This document shows positions 1 to 8,641 of a stretch of 64,000 bases of DNA, piece by piece. This DNA comes from Oscillospiraceae bacterium. Lineage in GTDB: Bacteria; Bacillota; Clostridia; UBA1381; UMGS1253. The DNA is taken from NCBI GenBank assembly GCA_015068725.1, contig SVKA01000004.1:1-64000 (forward strand), in the 5' to 3' direction. The notes under the pieces are model-generated. The model did no database searches. It saw only the letters and a program-made list of their open reading frames with translations, and had not been told where the DNA came from. Within the stretch, counting starts at the first letter, position 1. Each line of letters starts with the position of its first letter. The position numbers and the translations under genes were made by a program.

Positions 1-77
1 ATGAGTATAAGGATTATCCAGATAATCCAGCTACAACTGTTGTTATCATCGCCACATCCGTTGAAGAAGCAGCCCAT
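1..77 (-). CDS. Small Cys/Asn-rich membrane peptide, partial (3' end outside window)
   Basis: On the minus strand an ATG at 77-75 opens a frame that reads MGCFFNGCGDDNNSCSWIIW and continues into a hydrophobic run before leaving the window. A perfect AGGAGG lies 7 bases upstream (plus-strand 85-90). The mix of Cys, Gly and Asn followed by a Trp/Ile-rich hydrophobic segment resembles short uncharacterised peptides common in Clostridia. It is too short for the ORF track. The function is unknown; membrane attachment is inferred from the hydrophobic stretch. Confidence 0.6.
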   Translation of the reverse strand, partial: MGCFFNGCGDDNNSCSWIIWIILIL

Positions 78-280
78 AGCTAAACCTCCTTTCGCAAACA
101 GTTTCGCAGATTTTGCCCGTTTGGCTCATCTGCCCAATAGCCGCTTTCAAAGTTTTTTCAAGCGATTATTGTAATACCATAATATGAGCGAGGTGCGAAA
201 GTGGTTACAGATTATATAGATAAAAATTGAAAGGCTGTATATATTAGCAATAAAAACAAGATTTATTTTAATTAAATGTA

Positions 281-310
281 TTGATTTATTGTATTAATTT
301 GGCGTATAAT
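281..310 (+). promoter_or_regulatory. SigA-type promoter of the alaR-ilvBN region
   Basis: A TTGATT box (281-286) is followed after 18 bases by TATAAT (305-310), about 40 bases before the Lrp-family start codon. The rest of 78-280 shows no gene; it would also hold the promoter of the minus-strand small peptide. Confidence 0.55.
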
Positions 311-351
311 ATAGAATAAAGGATAATAGTGTTTAAAGGAGAAAAGGTATC

Positions 352-831
352 ATGGAACAGATTTTAGAAATTCTTGAAAAAGATTGCAGAATTACACCTG
401 AGCAGGTTGCGGTTATGCTTGATAGAGATCCCGGTGCAGTCGCGGAGGCGATTCATGCGTATGAACAGGACAAGACGATTGTAGGTTATGGCGCACTTAT
501 TAACTGGGAGCAGACAATGAGAGAATATGTTACGGCATTTATCGAGCTTAAGGTTACTCCACAACTTGGTAAAGGGTTTGATCAGATTGCAAAAAAGATA
601 TATCAGCACGAATGTGTTAAAAGCGTGTATCTTATGAGCGGCGGATTTGATCTTGCAGTAGTTATTGAAGGAAAAACACTAAAAGAGGTCTCGCTTTTTG
701 TGTCGGAAAAGCTTGCGCCCCTGGACAGTGTGCTTAGTACAGCGACACACTTTGTACTCAAAAAGTACAAGGATATGGGAGTCGTATTTGCACACGAATC
801 CGAGGACGAAAGAAGGATGATAACTTTATGA
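352..831 (+). CDS. alaR: Lrp/AsnC-family transcriptional regulator
   Basis: The 159-residue protein has an N-terminal winged helix-turn-helix (about residues 5-55) and a C-terminal RAM/Lrp ligand-binding domain (about 60-140, with SGGFDLAVVIEG matching the family's Gly-rich effector loop). Lrp proteins sense amino acids and regulate their metabolism. The start has an AAAGGAG site 10 bases upstream. Its stop overlaps the next start as ATGA, so it is translationally coupled to the aminotransferase. In Bacillus subtilis the pair alaR-alaT (yugG-yugH) is adjacent and AlaR controls AlaT. The symbol rests on that context and is not proven; a generic Lrp role is the alternative. Confidence 0.85.
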   Translation: MEQILEILEKDCRITPEQVAVMLDRDPGAVAEAIHAYEQDKTIVGYGALINWEQTMREYVTAFIELKVTPQLGKGFDQIAKKIYQHECVKSVYLMSGGFDLAVVIEGKTLKEVSLFVSEKLAPLDSVLSTATHFVLKKYKDMGVVFAHESEDERRMITL

Positions 832-2009
832 GCAGCTTTGAGATGAAGGACGTTTTATCGCCGGTGGTTACAAATATGCCCCCGTCTGGTATAAGAAAAT
901 TTTTTGATATAGTAAATGAAATGAAGGGCGCAATTTCGCTCGGAGTCGGTGAGCCTGATTTTATCACGCCGGCACACATTCGTGAGGCGGGCATTACTTC
1001 TCTTGAAAACGGACATACATATTATACCTCAAACGCAGGTATTGTGGAGCTTAGAGATGAGATTGCAAAGTATTTAAAAAGACGTTTTGATTTATCGTAC
1101 GATTATAAAAGTGAAGTGCTTGTTTCTGTGGGCGGAAGTGAGGCGATTGACCTTGCACTACGGGCACTTGTGTCGCCCGGTGATGAGGTGCTTATTCCCG
1201 AGCCGAGCTTTGTGTGTTATAAGCCTGATGCACAGCTTGCAGGAGGCGTGCCTGTGCCGCTTGAAACGTATGAAGAGGACAACTTTGCTTTAAGAGCTGA
1301 TGTACTGAAGGCGGCAATTACAGATAAGACAAAGGCACTTATTTTGCCATATCCTAATAATCCGACGGGTGGCATTATGACGCGCGAGCAGCTTTATGAA
1401 ATTGCAAAAGTGCTTGAGGGAACAAACATAGTAGTTATTTCAGATGAAATATATGCCGAGCTTACGTATGGTGATAACAAGCACTTTTCAATAGCGCAAA
1501 TTCCATCAATGCACGAGCGCACAGTTATAGTGAGCGGTTTTTCAAAGGCGTATGCCATGACAGGCTGGAGGCTTGGCTACGCGTGCGGAAACAAGGATTT
1601 GATTGCGGCAATGACAAAAATTCATCAGTATGCAATTATGAGCGCACCTACGACAAGTCAGTATGCAGCTATTGAGGCACTTAGAAATGGCGATGAGGAT
1701 ATCGAGCGCATGAAAAAAGAATATAATCGTCGCCGTCGCTTTATAGTTGATGGTTTCAGAAAAATGGGACTTAGTTGTTTTGAGCCACTTGGTGCGTTTT
1801 ACGTATTTCCGTGCATAAAAAGTACGGGCTTTGGCTCGGAAGAATTTTGTGAAAAGCTTTTGCAGGAGGAAAAAATTGCCGTTGTGCCGGGTAACGCCTT
1901 TGGCGAGAGCGGTGAAGGCTTTGTACGTTGCTCATATGCATATTCTGTCGAGAATATAAAAGAGGCGCTTGAGCGCATTGAACGCTTTGTTAAAAGGCAT
2001 AAAAAATAA
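828..2009 (+). CDS. alaT: PLP-dependent aminotransferase, class I (AlaT/AspC type)
   Basis: The 393-residue fold-type I aminotransferase shows the PNNPTG motif (about 176-181), the aspartate that pairs with the pyridine ring in ISDEIYAELTYG, the Schiff-base lysine in SGFSKAYAMTGWRLGY (Lys240) and the carboxylate-binding Arg near the C-terminus (GFVRCSYAYS). The length is normal for the family. It overlaps the Lrp gene by 4 bases, and ilvB follows after 54 bases. Because the regulator-enzyme pair matches alaR-alaT, pyruvate/glutamate-alanine transamination is the best guess. Aspartate or aromatic substrates cannot be excluded from sequence alone. Confidence 0.8.
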   Translation: MSSFEMKDVLSPVVTNMPPSGIRKFFDIVNEMKGAISLGVGEPDFITPAHIREAGITSLENGHTYYTSNAGIVELRDEIAKYLKRRFDLSYDYKSEVLVSVGGSEAIDLALRALVSPGDEVLIPEPSFVCYKPDAQLAGGVPVPLETYEEDNFALRADVLKAAITDKTKALILPYPNNPTGGIMTREQLYEIAKVLEGTNIVVISDEIYAELTYGDNKHFSIAQIPSMHERTVIVSGFSKAYAMTGWRLGYACGNKDLIAAMTKIHQYAIMSAPTTSQYAAIEALRNGDEDIERMKKEYNRRRRFIVDGFRKMGLSCFEPLGAFYVFPCIKSTGFGSEEFCEKLLQEEKIAVVPGNAFGESGEGFVRCSYAYSVENIKEALERIERFVKRHKK

Positions 2010-2063
2010 CGGGTTTATCAGACTTTGACAACCTGAGATAAAAAATAACAAAGGAGGGGCAGT

Positions 2064-3731
2064 ATGATATTATCGGGAGCAGACATAGTCATAGAAGTGC
2101 TGCTTGAACAAGAGTGCGATGTGATATTTGGTTATCCTGGAGCACAGGTAATAGATATATACGATTCCTTATACAAGTATAAAGATAAAATAAAGCACGT
2201 TCTTGGTGCCCATGAACAAGGGGCAGCGCACGCGGCAGACGGTTATGCAAGAACTACGGGAAAGGTTGGCGTAGTGCTTTCAACATCGGGCCCCGGTGCA
2301 ACAAATCTTGTAACCGCAATTGCTACGGCACATCTTGATTCTGTGCCGCTTGTGGCGATTTGCGGAAACGTTGCTACGGACAAAATCGGAACGGACAGCT
2401 TTCAGGAGATAGATATTACGGGTATAACGCTTCCTATAACAAAGCATAATTTCTTTGTAAATGATATAAGTGAGCTTGCCCAAACGCTTCGTGAGGCATT
2501 CAGGCTTGCTATGTCGGGAAGGCGCGGGCCTGTACTTGTGGATATTCCAAAGGATGTGCAGACAGCTCTTTGTGAATATACAAAGGCAGAAAAAATCACG
2601 CAGGACGAAGCTTTTGCGGCAAAGGATATGCGCATAAAAGAGGCGGCAGAGTGTATAAACCGCGCAAAGCGTCCTTACATATATTTTGGCGGTGGCATTA
2701 TAGCGGCTGATGCGCAGAACGAGATGTTAAAGCTTGCAGAGAAAATTGATGCGCCGCTCGGATGTTCTTTAATGGGCATATCGGCTATTGCGACGAATGA
2801 GCCACGTTTTTTGGGTATGCAGGGTATGCATGGTCATTATGCCTCGACAATGGCGATGCACAATGCCGATTGCATAATTTCGCTTGGTGTACGCTTTAAC
2901 AACAGAGCCACATGCGATGGTGAAAATTTTGCCAAAAATGCAGATGTTATTCATATAGATGTAGATGGCTCTGAGCTTTGTAAAAATGTACCGACCGATT
3001 ATGGTCTGAGAGGCGATTTGAAGCTTACGCTTGAAAAGCTTTTAAGCTACACAGATAAAAGCGAAAAGCCACTTTGGCAAAAGCAGATAGAATCATTTAA
3101 ACAAGATGAGTATTATTATAATGACAAAAGAGATACGCTTACACCACGCAGTGCGATTTTGATGCTAAATGATTATCTTGATGAAAATACTGCGGTTGCA
3201 ACCGATGTTGGTCAGCATCAGATGTGGTCAGCGCAGAATTTGGTGTTCAGAAAAAACAGACGCTTTTTATCAAGCGGTGGTCTTGGCACGATGGGATATG
3301 GTCTTGGAGCGGCTATCGGCGCATATTTTGGCACGAATGAACGAAGCGTTCTTGTTACAGGCGACGGAAGCTTTGGAATGTGCTTAAATGAGCTTGCCAC
3401 TGCGGTAAATTATGATACAGATATTGTAATTCTTATTATGAACAATGGTGCTTTAGGTATGGTTCGTCAGTGGCAGACAATGTTTTTTGATAGGCGTTAT
3501 TCTTCTACTGTAATTGACAGAAAGACCGATTTTACTGCGCTTGCAAAGGCCTTTGGCGCAGATGGTGAAAGAGTAGAGCGTATAGATGAGCTAAAACAGG
3601 CGTTTGACAGAGCGTTTTCTTTTAAAGGCGTATATGTAATTGACTGCGTAATTGATAAAGACGAGCTTGTTTTGCCGATGCTTCCGCCAAATGGGACAAG
3701 CGGGGATATAATTGTAAAGGTAGGAGATTAA
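2064..3731 (+). CDS. ilvB: Acetolactate synthase, large catalytic subunit
   Basis: This ThDP enzyme condenses two pyruvates, or pyruvate with 2-oxobutyrate, in valine/leucine/isoleucine synthesis. It has the three-domain layout. An N-terminal Pyr domain carries the catalytic Glu (Glu51 in LGAHEQGAAHAADGYAR), a central FAD-binding domain follows, and the C-terminal PP domain has the GDG...NN cofactor motif (GDGSFGMCLNELATA from residue 433, then MNN). The 555-residue length is typical. The AAAGGAGG site is well placed. The regulatory subunit gene follows after one base, which separates it from other ThDP decarboxylases. No T-box leader is visible upstream. Confidence 0.95.
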   Translation: MILSGADIVIEVLLEQECDVIFGYPGAQVIDIYDSLYKYKDKIKHVLGAHEQGAAHAADGYARTTGKVGVVLSTSGPGATNLVTAIATAHLDSVPLVAICGNVATDKIGTDSFQEIDITGITLPITKHNFFVNDISELAQTLREAFRLAMSGRRGPVLVDIPKDVQTALCEYTKAEKITQDEAFAAKDMRIKEAAECINRAKRPYIYFGGGIIAADAQNEMLKLAEKIDAPLGCSLMGISAIATNEPRFLGMQGMHGHYASTMAMHNADCIISLGVRFNNRATCDGENFAKNADVIHIDVDGSELCKNVPTDYGLRGDLKLTLEKLLSYTDKSEKPLWQKQIESFKQDEYYYNDKRDTLTPRSAILMLNDYLDENTAVATDVGQHQMWSAQNLVFRKNRRFLSSGGLGTMGYGLGAAIGAYFGTNERSVLVTGDGSFGMCLNELATAVNYDTDIVILIMNNGALGMVRQWQTMFFDRRYSSTVIDRKTDFTALAKAFGADGERVERIDELKQAFDRAFSFKGVYVIDCVIDKDELVLPMLPPNGTSGDIIVKVGD

Positions 3732-3732
3732 C

Positions 3733-4239
3733 GTGAACAGATATACAGTAGCTGTGCTTGTAAATAACCAGTTCGGTGTACTTAATCGTGTAACGAGTAT
3801 GTTTCGTAGAAGACGATTTAATATAAGTGCGCTTACGGTTAGCGAAACGGAGTCGAGTGCATATTCGAGAATTACGGTTGTGTTTGACGGCGATGAAGCA
3901 AACAAGCAGCAGCTTATAAATCAGCTTTATAAGCTGGCCGATGTGTGTTCTATAAGTGAGCTTGATGAATTAAATTCGATAAGCTGCGAGCTTTTGCTTA
4001 TAAAAATGCAAAATGATGCTGATACGCGCGGTGAAATAAGTGCTGCGGCGCAGGCATTTGATGCAAAAACAGTAGATTATTCAAAGGATTCGATTATGCT
4101 TGAGCTTACGGGTACAAGTCAGAGAATTGATGATTTTATAAATCTTATGCGTGATTATACAATACTTGAAATATGCCGTACGGGCAGCGTTTCTCTTGAA
4201 AAGGGAAGTACAACGATAAGAAAGGTTACAAATCTTTGA
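3733..4239 (+). CDS. ilvN: Acetolactate synthase, small regulatory subunit
   Basis: The 168-residue protein begins with an ACT domain (MNRYTVAVLVNNQFGVLNRV, then MFRRRRFNISALTVSETE), which binds valine for feedback inhibition. The C-terminal activation domain of full-length IlvN/IlvH follows. The start is GTG with AGGAG 6 bases upstream, inside the end of ilvB. Stop and start are one base apart, so production with IlvB is tightly coupled. Some species call this gene ilvH. Confidence 0.93.
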   Translation: MNRYTVAVLVNNQFGVLNRVTSMFRRRRFNISALTVSETESSAYSRITVVFDGDEANKQQLINQLYKLADVCSISELDELNSISCELLLIKMQNDADTRGEISAAAQAFDAKTVDYSKDSIMLELTGTSQRIDDFINLMRDYTILEICRTGSVSLEKGSTTIRKVTNL

Positions 4240-4265
4240 TTTGTCAGTAGGGCTTTAAAGAGGCG

Positions 4266-4850
4266 GTGAAGGGTGTGCCTGAATACTTTATAACAAGACA
4301 AAGAAAAAACGAAATAAAAGATATAGTCATTGACATAATGCGAAAATCTGACATTCATGCTCTTCCTGTTAAAATAAATAACGTATTAAAGAGCTATAAC
4401 ATACGCTGCATTAAAATGGATAAGATTGCACCGCGAACCTCACAGAAAGCGGCTGCGGCGAGCGATGACGGATATATTATAAAAAGCGGCGACGAGTATA
4501 TCATTGTGTATAATCCAAAGCATTCCCGCCAGAGAATTCGCTATACTCTTGCATGTCAGCTTGCACATATATTTTTGGGGCACATTTCAGAAGGGAAATC
4601 CGACAAAGCAACAGATGTTGAGGCGGCATATTTTGCCGATGAGCTTTTGATGCCGCTTTCTGTGCTTGACAGCTATGGCGACAGAAGCGCCAAAGATATT
4701 GCAAAGCGCTGTGATGTGTCGTTTGTGGCGGCAAGGATAAGAGAAAAGGATTTTGTGCGCCGTGATAAATATAAAAAGGTCAATGGCGAAACGCCATACG
4801 ATATTAAGTTTTTAAACTGCTTTTTTGCAGATGATGAAGAAAATAAATAA
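4266..4850 (+). CDS. ImmA/IrrE-family metallopeptidase-like protein, catalytic motif lost
   Basis: The C-terminal half matches the ImmA/IrrE (DUF955) fold: a strand reading DEYIIVYNP, then RIRYTLACQLAHIFLGH and VEAAYFADELLMP. In active members the second stretch reads AHELGHIFLGH, so HExxH is replaced here by CQLAH (C97, Q98, H101). The metal-binding His and the catalytic Glu are both gone, while the surrounding fold residues and the later Glu helix are kept. Active members cleave repressors in stress and mobile-element control. This one may act as a non-catalytic binding protein. The start is uncertain: GTG 4266 is close to its AGAGG, while GTG 4275 is better spaced. It lies 26 bases after ilvN, probably in that operon. 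Confidence 0.75.
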   Translation: MKGVPEYFITRQRKNEIKDIVIDIMRKSDIHALPVKINNVLKSYNIRCIKMDKIAPRTSQKAAAASDDGYIIKSGDEYIIVYNPKHSRQRIRYTLACQLAHIFLGHISEGKSDKATDVEAAYFADELLMPLSVLDSYGDRSAKDIAKRCDVSFVAARIREKDFVRRDKYKKVNGETPYDIKFLNCFFADDEENK

Positions 4851-4877
4851 AAAATAATATAAAAGGGGATTTTTATC

Positions 4878-6245
4878 ATGGGAATTATCAACAAGGATTT
4901 TATGCTTAATAATAAAACGGCAAAAAAGCTTTACTACGATTATGCACAGAATTTGCCAATAATAGATTATCATTGTCATCTTGTTCCGCAGATGATAGCA
5001 GATGATTACAAATTTAAAGATACATATGATTTATTTTTGGGTGGAGACCACTACAAATGGCGCCAGATGAGAAGCTTTGGCATTGATGAAGAGTTTATAA
5101 CAGGCGACGCCGACAGATACGAAAAATGGCTTGGCTTTGCAAATGTTATGCCGTATCTTATCGGCAACCCAATATATCATTGGACTGCGCTTGAGCTTAA
5201 AAGATATTTTGATATTGATGAGCCGCTTACACCAAAGAGCGCGAAAAAAATATGGGATATTTGTAATGAAAAGCTTAAAGGCGACGATTTTAGCGCAAAA
5301 GCACTTATCACAAAGTCAAATGTAGAAACTATATGCACAACAGATGACCCGTCAGACGACCTTGCGTATCACAAAAAGCTTGCCGCTGATGGTTTTGCGA
5401 CCAAGGTTCTTCCGACATTTCGTCCTGACAAGGCAGTAAATATTGACAAGGCGGGATTTGAAGACTATATAAATGCCAACAATATCAAAAGCTATGATGA
5501 GCTTGTATCGTGGCTTGTTGATAAAGTTGCATACTTTAACGAAAACGGATGCCGTCTTTCAGACCATGCGCTCGACTATGTACCTTTTGAGTTAGGTGAT
5601 GCGTCGGCTGTATTTGAAAAGAAAATGAATGGTGATGCTTTGACGCAGCAGGAAATTGACATTTTCAAAACTGCGGTTATAAATGTGTGCGCAAAAGAGT
5701 ATGCACGTCTTGGATGGACGATGCAAATACATATCGGCGCTCTTCGAAACAACAACACAAAAATGTTTGAAAAGCTTGGCGCAGATACAGGCTTTGACAG
5801 TATAAACGATTTGTGCGTTGCACAGAATTTGTCGGCTCTTATGGATAATCTTAATAAGCAGGATATGCTACCGAAAACTATTTTGTATACTCTTAATCCA
5901 AAGGATAATTATGTTCTTGGTACAATGCTTGGAAACTTCCAGCAAGGTCCTGTAAAGAGCAAAATTCAGTTTGGCTCGGGTTGGTGGTTTAATGATAACC
6001 GCGACGGAATGGAAGCACAGATGTGTGCACTTGCAAATCTCGGAATTTTGGGCAAGTTTGTTGGTATGCTTACTGATTCAAGAAGCTTTGTATCGTATCC
6101 GCGCCATGAGTATTTCAGAAGAATATTTTGCAACCTCGTTGGCGGATGGGTAGAAAAAGGCGAATATCCCAACGACCGTGAGTATCTTGAAAAGATTATC
6201 AAGGGCGTTTGCTATGAAAATGCCAAGGAGTATTTTGGATTTTAA
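4878..6245 (+). CDS. uxaC: Glucuronate (uronate) isomerase
   Basis: UxaC converts D-glucuronate to fructuronate and D-galacturonate to tagaturonate, the first cytoplasmic step of hexuronate catabolism. The 455-residue protein starts with the family's NKTAKKLYYDYAQNLPIIDYHCHL, whose HCH supplies the first metal ligands of this amidohydrolase-superfamily barrel. It keeps MQIHIGALRNNNT in the barrel core and GMLTDSRSFVSYPRHEYFRR near the C-terminus. AAAAGGGG precedes the ATG. No other uronate genes (uxaB, kdgK, kdgA) are in the window. The GH28-like gene at 17225 could feed it if it releases galacturonate. Confidence 0.95.
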   Translation: MGIINKDFMLNNKTAKKLYYDYAQNLPIIDYHCHLVPQMIADDYKFKDTYDLFLGGDHYKWRQMRSFGIDEEFITGDADRYEKWLGFANVMPYLIGNPIYHWTALELKRYFDIDEPLTPKSAKKIWDICNEKLKGDDFSAKALITKSNVETICTTDDPSDDLAYHKKLAADGFATKVLPTFRPDKAVNIDKAGFEDYINANNIKSYDELVSWLVDKVAYFNENGCRLSDHALDYVPFELGDASAVFEKKMNGDALTQQEIDIFKTAVINVCAKEYARLGWTMQIHIGALRNNNTKMFEKLGADTGFDSINDLCVAQNLSALMDNLNKQDMLPKTILYTLNPKDNYVLGTMLGNFQQGPVKSKIQFGSGWWFNDNRDGMEAQMCALANLGILGKFVGMLTDSRSFVSYPRHEYFRRIFCNLVGGWVEKGEYPNDREYLEKIIKGVCYENAKEYFGF

Positions 6246-6343
6246 AAAATAATTTTAAAAGTTTTTGGAAATAATATTAAAGCCCTTATAAAACAGAGCA
6301 CCGAAAAATGCGTACATATTTACAAAAAAGCGGGTGCAAATGT

Positions 6344-7195
6344 ATGAAGGCTGTGGTAAAATCCTATTTAATAATTACACTTGGAGCGGTTTTAATAGGG
6401 CTTGGATTATATTTTTTCGAATTTACAAACAAATTTACGACCGGCGGCGTCGGCGGTATATCAATCGTGCTTGGACAAATAGCACCATATATATCGTCGG
6501 CGGGCTGGTTTTTTGTTTTAAATTTAATTTTGACAACGATAGGCTTTATAATATTTGGAAAAAAGTTTGGCATAAAAACGGTATACTGTTCGCTTTTGTT
6601 GTCGGCTATAACGTATCTTCTGGAATTTTTATTTCCGTTAAGCCATCCGCTTACAAATCAAAAGACTCTTGAAATGTTTTTGGATGTTTTGCTTATTTCG
6701 ATAGGCAGCGCTATTATTTTTAATGAAGAAAGCAGCTCGGGAGGAAGCGACATTGTGGCGATGATTATAAAAAAATATGTTGGCATTAATATAGGAACGT
6801 CGCTTATGATTGTCGATTTTTTTGTCGTTTGTGCATCGTTTGCAGCGTTTGGCATAGAAACGGCGCTGTATTCAATTTTTATACTGGTACTGAGAACCTT
6901 TGTGCTTGACAATGCTATGGAAAGCCTTAATACATCAAAATATTTTGTCATTATTACAGACAAAGCTGATGAAATCTGCCGTTATATAAATGATGATTTA
7001 GAGCGCGGTGCGACGGTTATGCCAAATTCATACGGAACTTTTACGAATGAGAAAAAAACGATTATAATGACGGTTGTCGGACGGCGCGAGGCGGTAAGGC
7101 TAAGACATAAAATTAAAAAAACAGATGAAAACGCATTTAGTATTATCTGCACCTCGAGCGAGATTATAGGTCGCGGATTTAAAACTGTGTTGTGA
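6344..7195 (+). CDS. YitT-family membrane protein (DUF161 + DUF2179)
   Basis: The 283-residue protein has about five to six N-terminal membrane segments (LIITLGAVLIGLGLYFF onward, with the conserved NKFTTGGVGGISIVLG and SSSGGSDIVAMIIKKY) and a C-terminal soluble DUF2179 domain (about residues 195-283). The family is widespread in Bacillota, and its transport or sensory role is unknown. The ORF track starts at 6308. I prefer the ATG at 6344 because family members begin MKK..YLLITLG, and the upstream extension is unlike them. The ribosome site is weak at both starts. Confidence 0.8.
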   Translation: MKAVVKSYLIITLGAVLIGLGLYFFEFTNKFTTGGVGGISIVLGQIAPYISSAGWFFVLNLILTTIGFIIFGKKFGIKTVYCSLLLSAITYLLEFLFPLSHPLTNQKTLEMFLDVLLISIGSAIIFNEESSSGGSDIVAMIIKKYVGINIGTSLMIVDFFVVCASFAAFGIETALYSIFILVLRTFVLDNAMESLNTSKYFVIITDKADEICRYINDDLERGATVMPNSYGTFTNEKKTIIMTVVGRREAVRLRHKIKKTDENAFSIICTSSEIIGRGFKTVL

Positions 7196-7246
7196 TGAAA
7201 ACCTGTTCTTTTGGGCGGTTGGGGGCTGGACGAAAAATAGCGCAGA

Positions 7247-7335
7247 TTGGACAAACTGAGCGAAAACAAGGCGCAGCCTTGCTTTCGGTTACCCGAAGGC
7301 GTACGAGTGTGCGTTGAGCGGCGAAGTTTGTTCAA
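7247..7335 (+). ncRNA. Candidate compact structured RNA or palindromic repeat element (three-way junction)
   Basis: An 11-bp closing stem, TTGGACAAACT (7247-7257) with AGTTTGTTCAA (7325-7335), encloses two hairpins. The first is CGAAAACAAGGC-gca-GCCTTGCTTTCG (7261-7287), 12 pairs with one A-C mismatch. The second is GCGTAC-gagt-GTGCGT (7299-7314), extended by a CCG/CGG pair (7293-7295 with 7319-7321). The second stem needs G-U pairs in the plus reading, which favours RNA over DNA. It lies between convergent genes. I cannot name a known family and see no second copy in this window; a REP/MITE-like element is the alternative. Confidence 0.5.
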
Positions 7336-7356
7336 AACACAAGACTGTAAAAAATA

Positions 7357-7386
7357 AAAGAAATTCGTCAAATGACGAATTTCTTT
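7357..7386. terminator. Terminator hairpin between yitT and ilvE
   Basis: AAAGAAATTCGTCA (7357-7370) is perfectly complementary to TGACGAATTTCTTT (7373-7386). The 14-base arms are separated by only 2 bases, so the innermost pairs open as the loop. Its position between convergent genes fits a bidirectional terminator. Confidence 0.6.
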
Positions 7387-7487
7387 CTTGCATTGTATGT
7401 TGTTTTTGTTTTGACTATAAGACGAAAAGGCTTATTATACGCTTTTCATTGTCTTGTGTGGTATGCGCATTTTGCTACAGCCCTAAA

Positions 7488-8552
7488 TTATAGCGTAACT
7501 GTCCAGCCAAATGTATCCTCACATTTACCCCACTGAATACCTGTGATTGTATCATAGAGCTTCTGGCTTACAGGTCCGATTTCGTTATTGTTAATTGTCA
7601 TAACGTCATCCTTGAAGCGAAGCTTGCCAACGGGCGAAATTACAGCGGCTGTACCTGTGCCAAAGCACTCTTCAAGCTTGCCGCTCTTTTGAGCGTCGAT
7701 AAGCTCGTCAACCGATATCTTTCTTTCCTCAACCTCATAGCCCCAGCTCTTGCATACATTTATTACAGAATTTCTTGTAATACCGGGAAGGATACTTCCG
7801 TTCAGCATAGGTGTAATGATTTTTCCGTCTATTTTGAAGAAAATATTCATTGCGCCAACTTCTTCTATATACTTTCTTTCAACACCGTCAAGCCAGAGCA
7901 CCTGTGAATATCCGTCGTCGTGCGCTTTAACTTGCGCTGCAAGGCTTGCCGCATAGTTGCCGCCTGTTTTTGCATAGCCGATGCCGCCCTTTACTGCGCG
8001 CACATAATCATCTTCAATCCAGATGCCTACCGGAGCAAGTCCGCTTGCGTAGTATGCACCGCTTGGTGAAAGAATTATAATAAACAAATATGTCTTTGAA
8101 GGAGCAACTCCCAAAAATTCATCTGTTGCGATAATAAACGGTCTTATGTAAAGTGATGCGCCTTCTGTTGTCGGAATCCAGTCCTCATCAACCTTTACAA
8201 GTGCTTTAACGGCTTCTACAAAGTCTTCTTCGGGAAGATTTGGAATACAGAGTCTTTCGTTTGACGCGTTAGCACGCTTTGCGTTCATTTCGGGACGGAA
8301 AAGTCTTGTTTTTCCATCAACGCCCTTGTACGCTTTAAGACCTTCAAACATCTCCTGACCATAGTGGAAAACCATTGCTGACGGAGCGAGCGAGATGTTC
8401 TGATAGGGGATAATTCGTGCATCGTGCCAGCCCTTGCCCTCTGTATAGTTCATAATAAACATATGGTCAGTCGGAATTTTGCCAAAGCCGAGAGGTGCAT
8501 CCGGTGCGGGCTTTTGCATTGGGTTTGTTGTTTTTGTAATACTGATGTTCAT
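7488..8552 (-). CDS. ilvE: Branched-chain amino acid aminotransferase
   Basis: This fold-type IV PLP enzyme performs the last transamination in leucine, isoleucine and valine synthesis and the first step of their breakdown. The 354-residue protein shows YHYG-like FHYGQEMFEGLKAYKG, the Schiff-base lysine in GYAKTGGNYAASL, and the cofactor loop EEVGAMNIFFK. The C-terminal GTGTAAVISPVG is typical of the longer (type II) group. AAAGG lies 13 bases before the ATG. It is separate from ilvBN and has its own promoter. No T-box or leader peptide is visible in its short leader. Confidence 0.94.
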   Translation of the reverse strand: MNISITKTTNPMQKPAPDAPLGFGKIPTDHMFIMNYTEGKGWHDARIIPYQNISLAPSAMVFHYGQEMFEGLKAYKGVDGKTRLFRPEMNAKRANASNERLCIPNLPEEDFVEAVKALVKVDEDWIPTTEGASLYIRPFIIATDEFLGVAPSKTYLFIIILSPSGAYYASGLAPVGIWIEDDYVRAVKGGIGYAKTGGNYAASLAAQVKAHDDGYSQVLWLDGVERKYIEEVGAMNIFFKIDGKIITPMLNGSILPGITRNSVINVCKSWGYEVEERKISVDELIDAQKSGKLEECFGTGTAAVISPVGKLRFKDDVMTINNNEIGPVSQKLYDTITGIQWGKCEDTFGWTVTL

Positions 8553-8612
8553 TGTATTTCATATCCTTTCAAAATAATTATAAGTACATATAACTAAAAT
8601 ATCACTCTTATC

Positions 8613-8641
8613 ATTATAACTGAAATTTTGGAGTTTGTAAA
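8613..8641 (-). promoter_or_regulatory. SigA-type promoter of ilvE
   Basis: Reading the minus strand, TTTACA (8641-8636), 17 bases, then TATAAT (8618-8613). It lies about 60 bases before the ilvE start and leaves no room for a T-box. Confidence 0.65.

Noticed and set aside
6982-7371. Minus-strand 129-residue ORF spanning the yitT end and the structured element
   Set aside because: It runs antisense to the conserved DUF2179 domain and through the stem-loops, and shows no credible start site.
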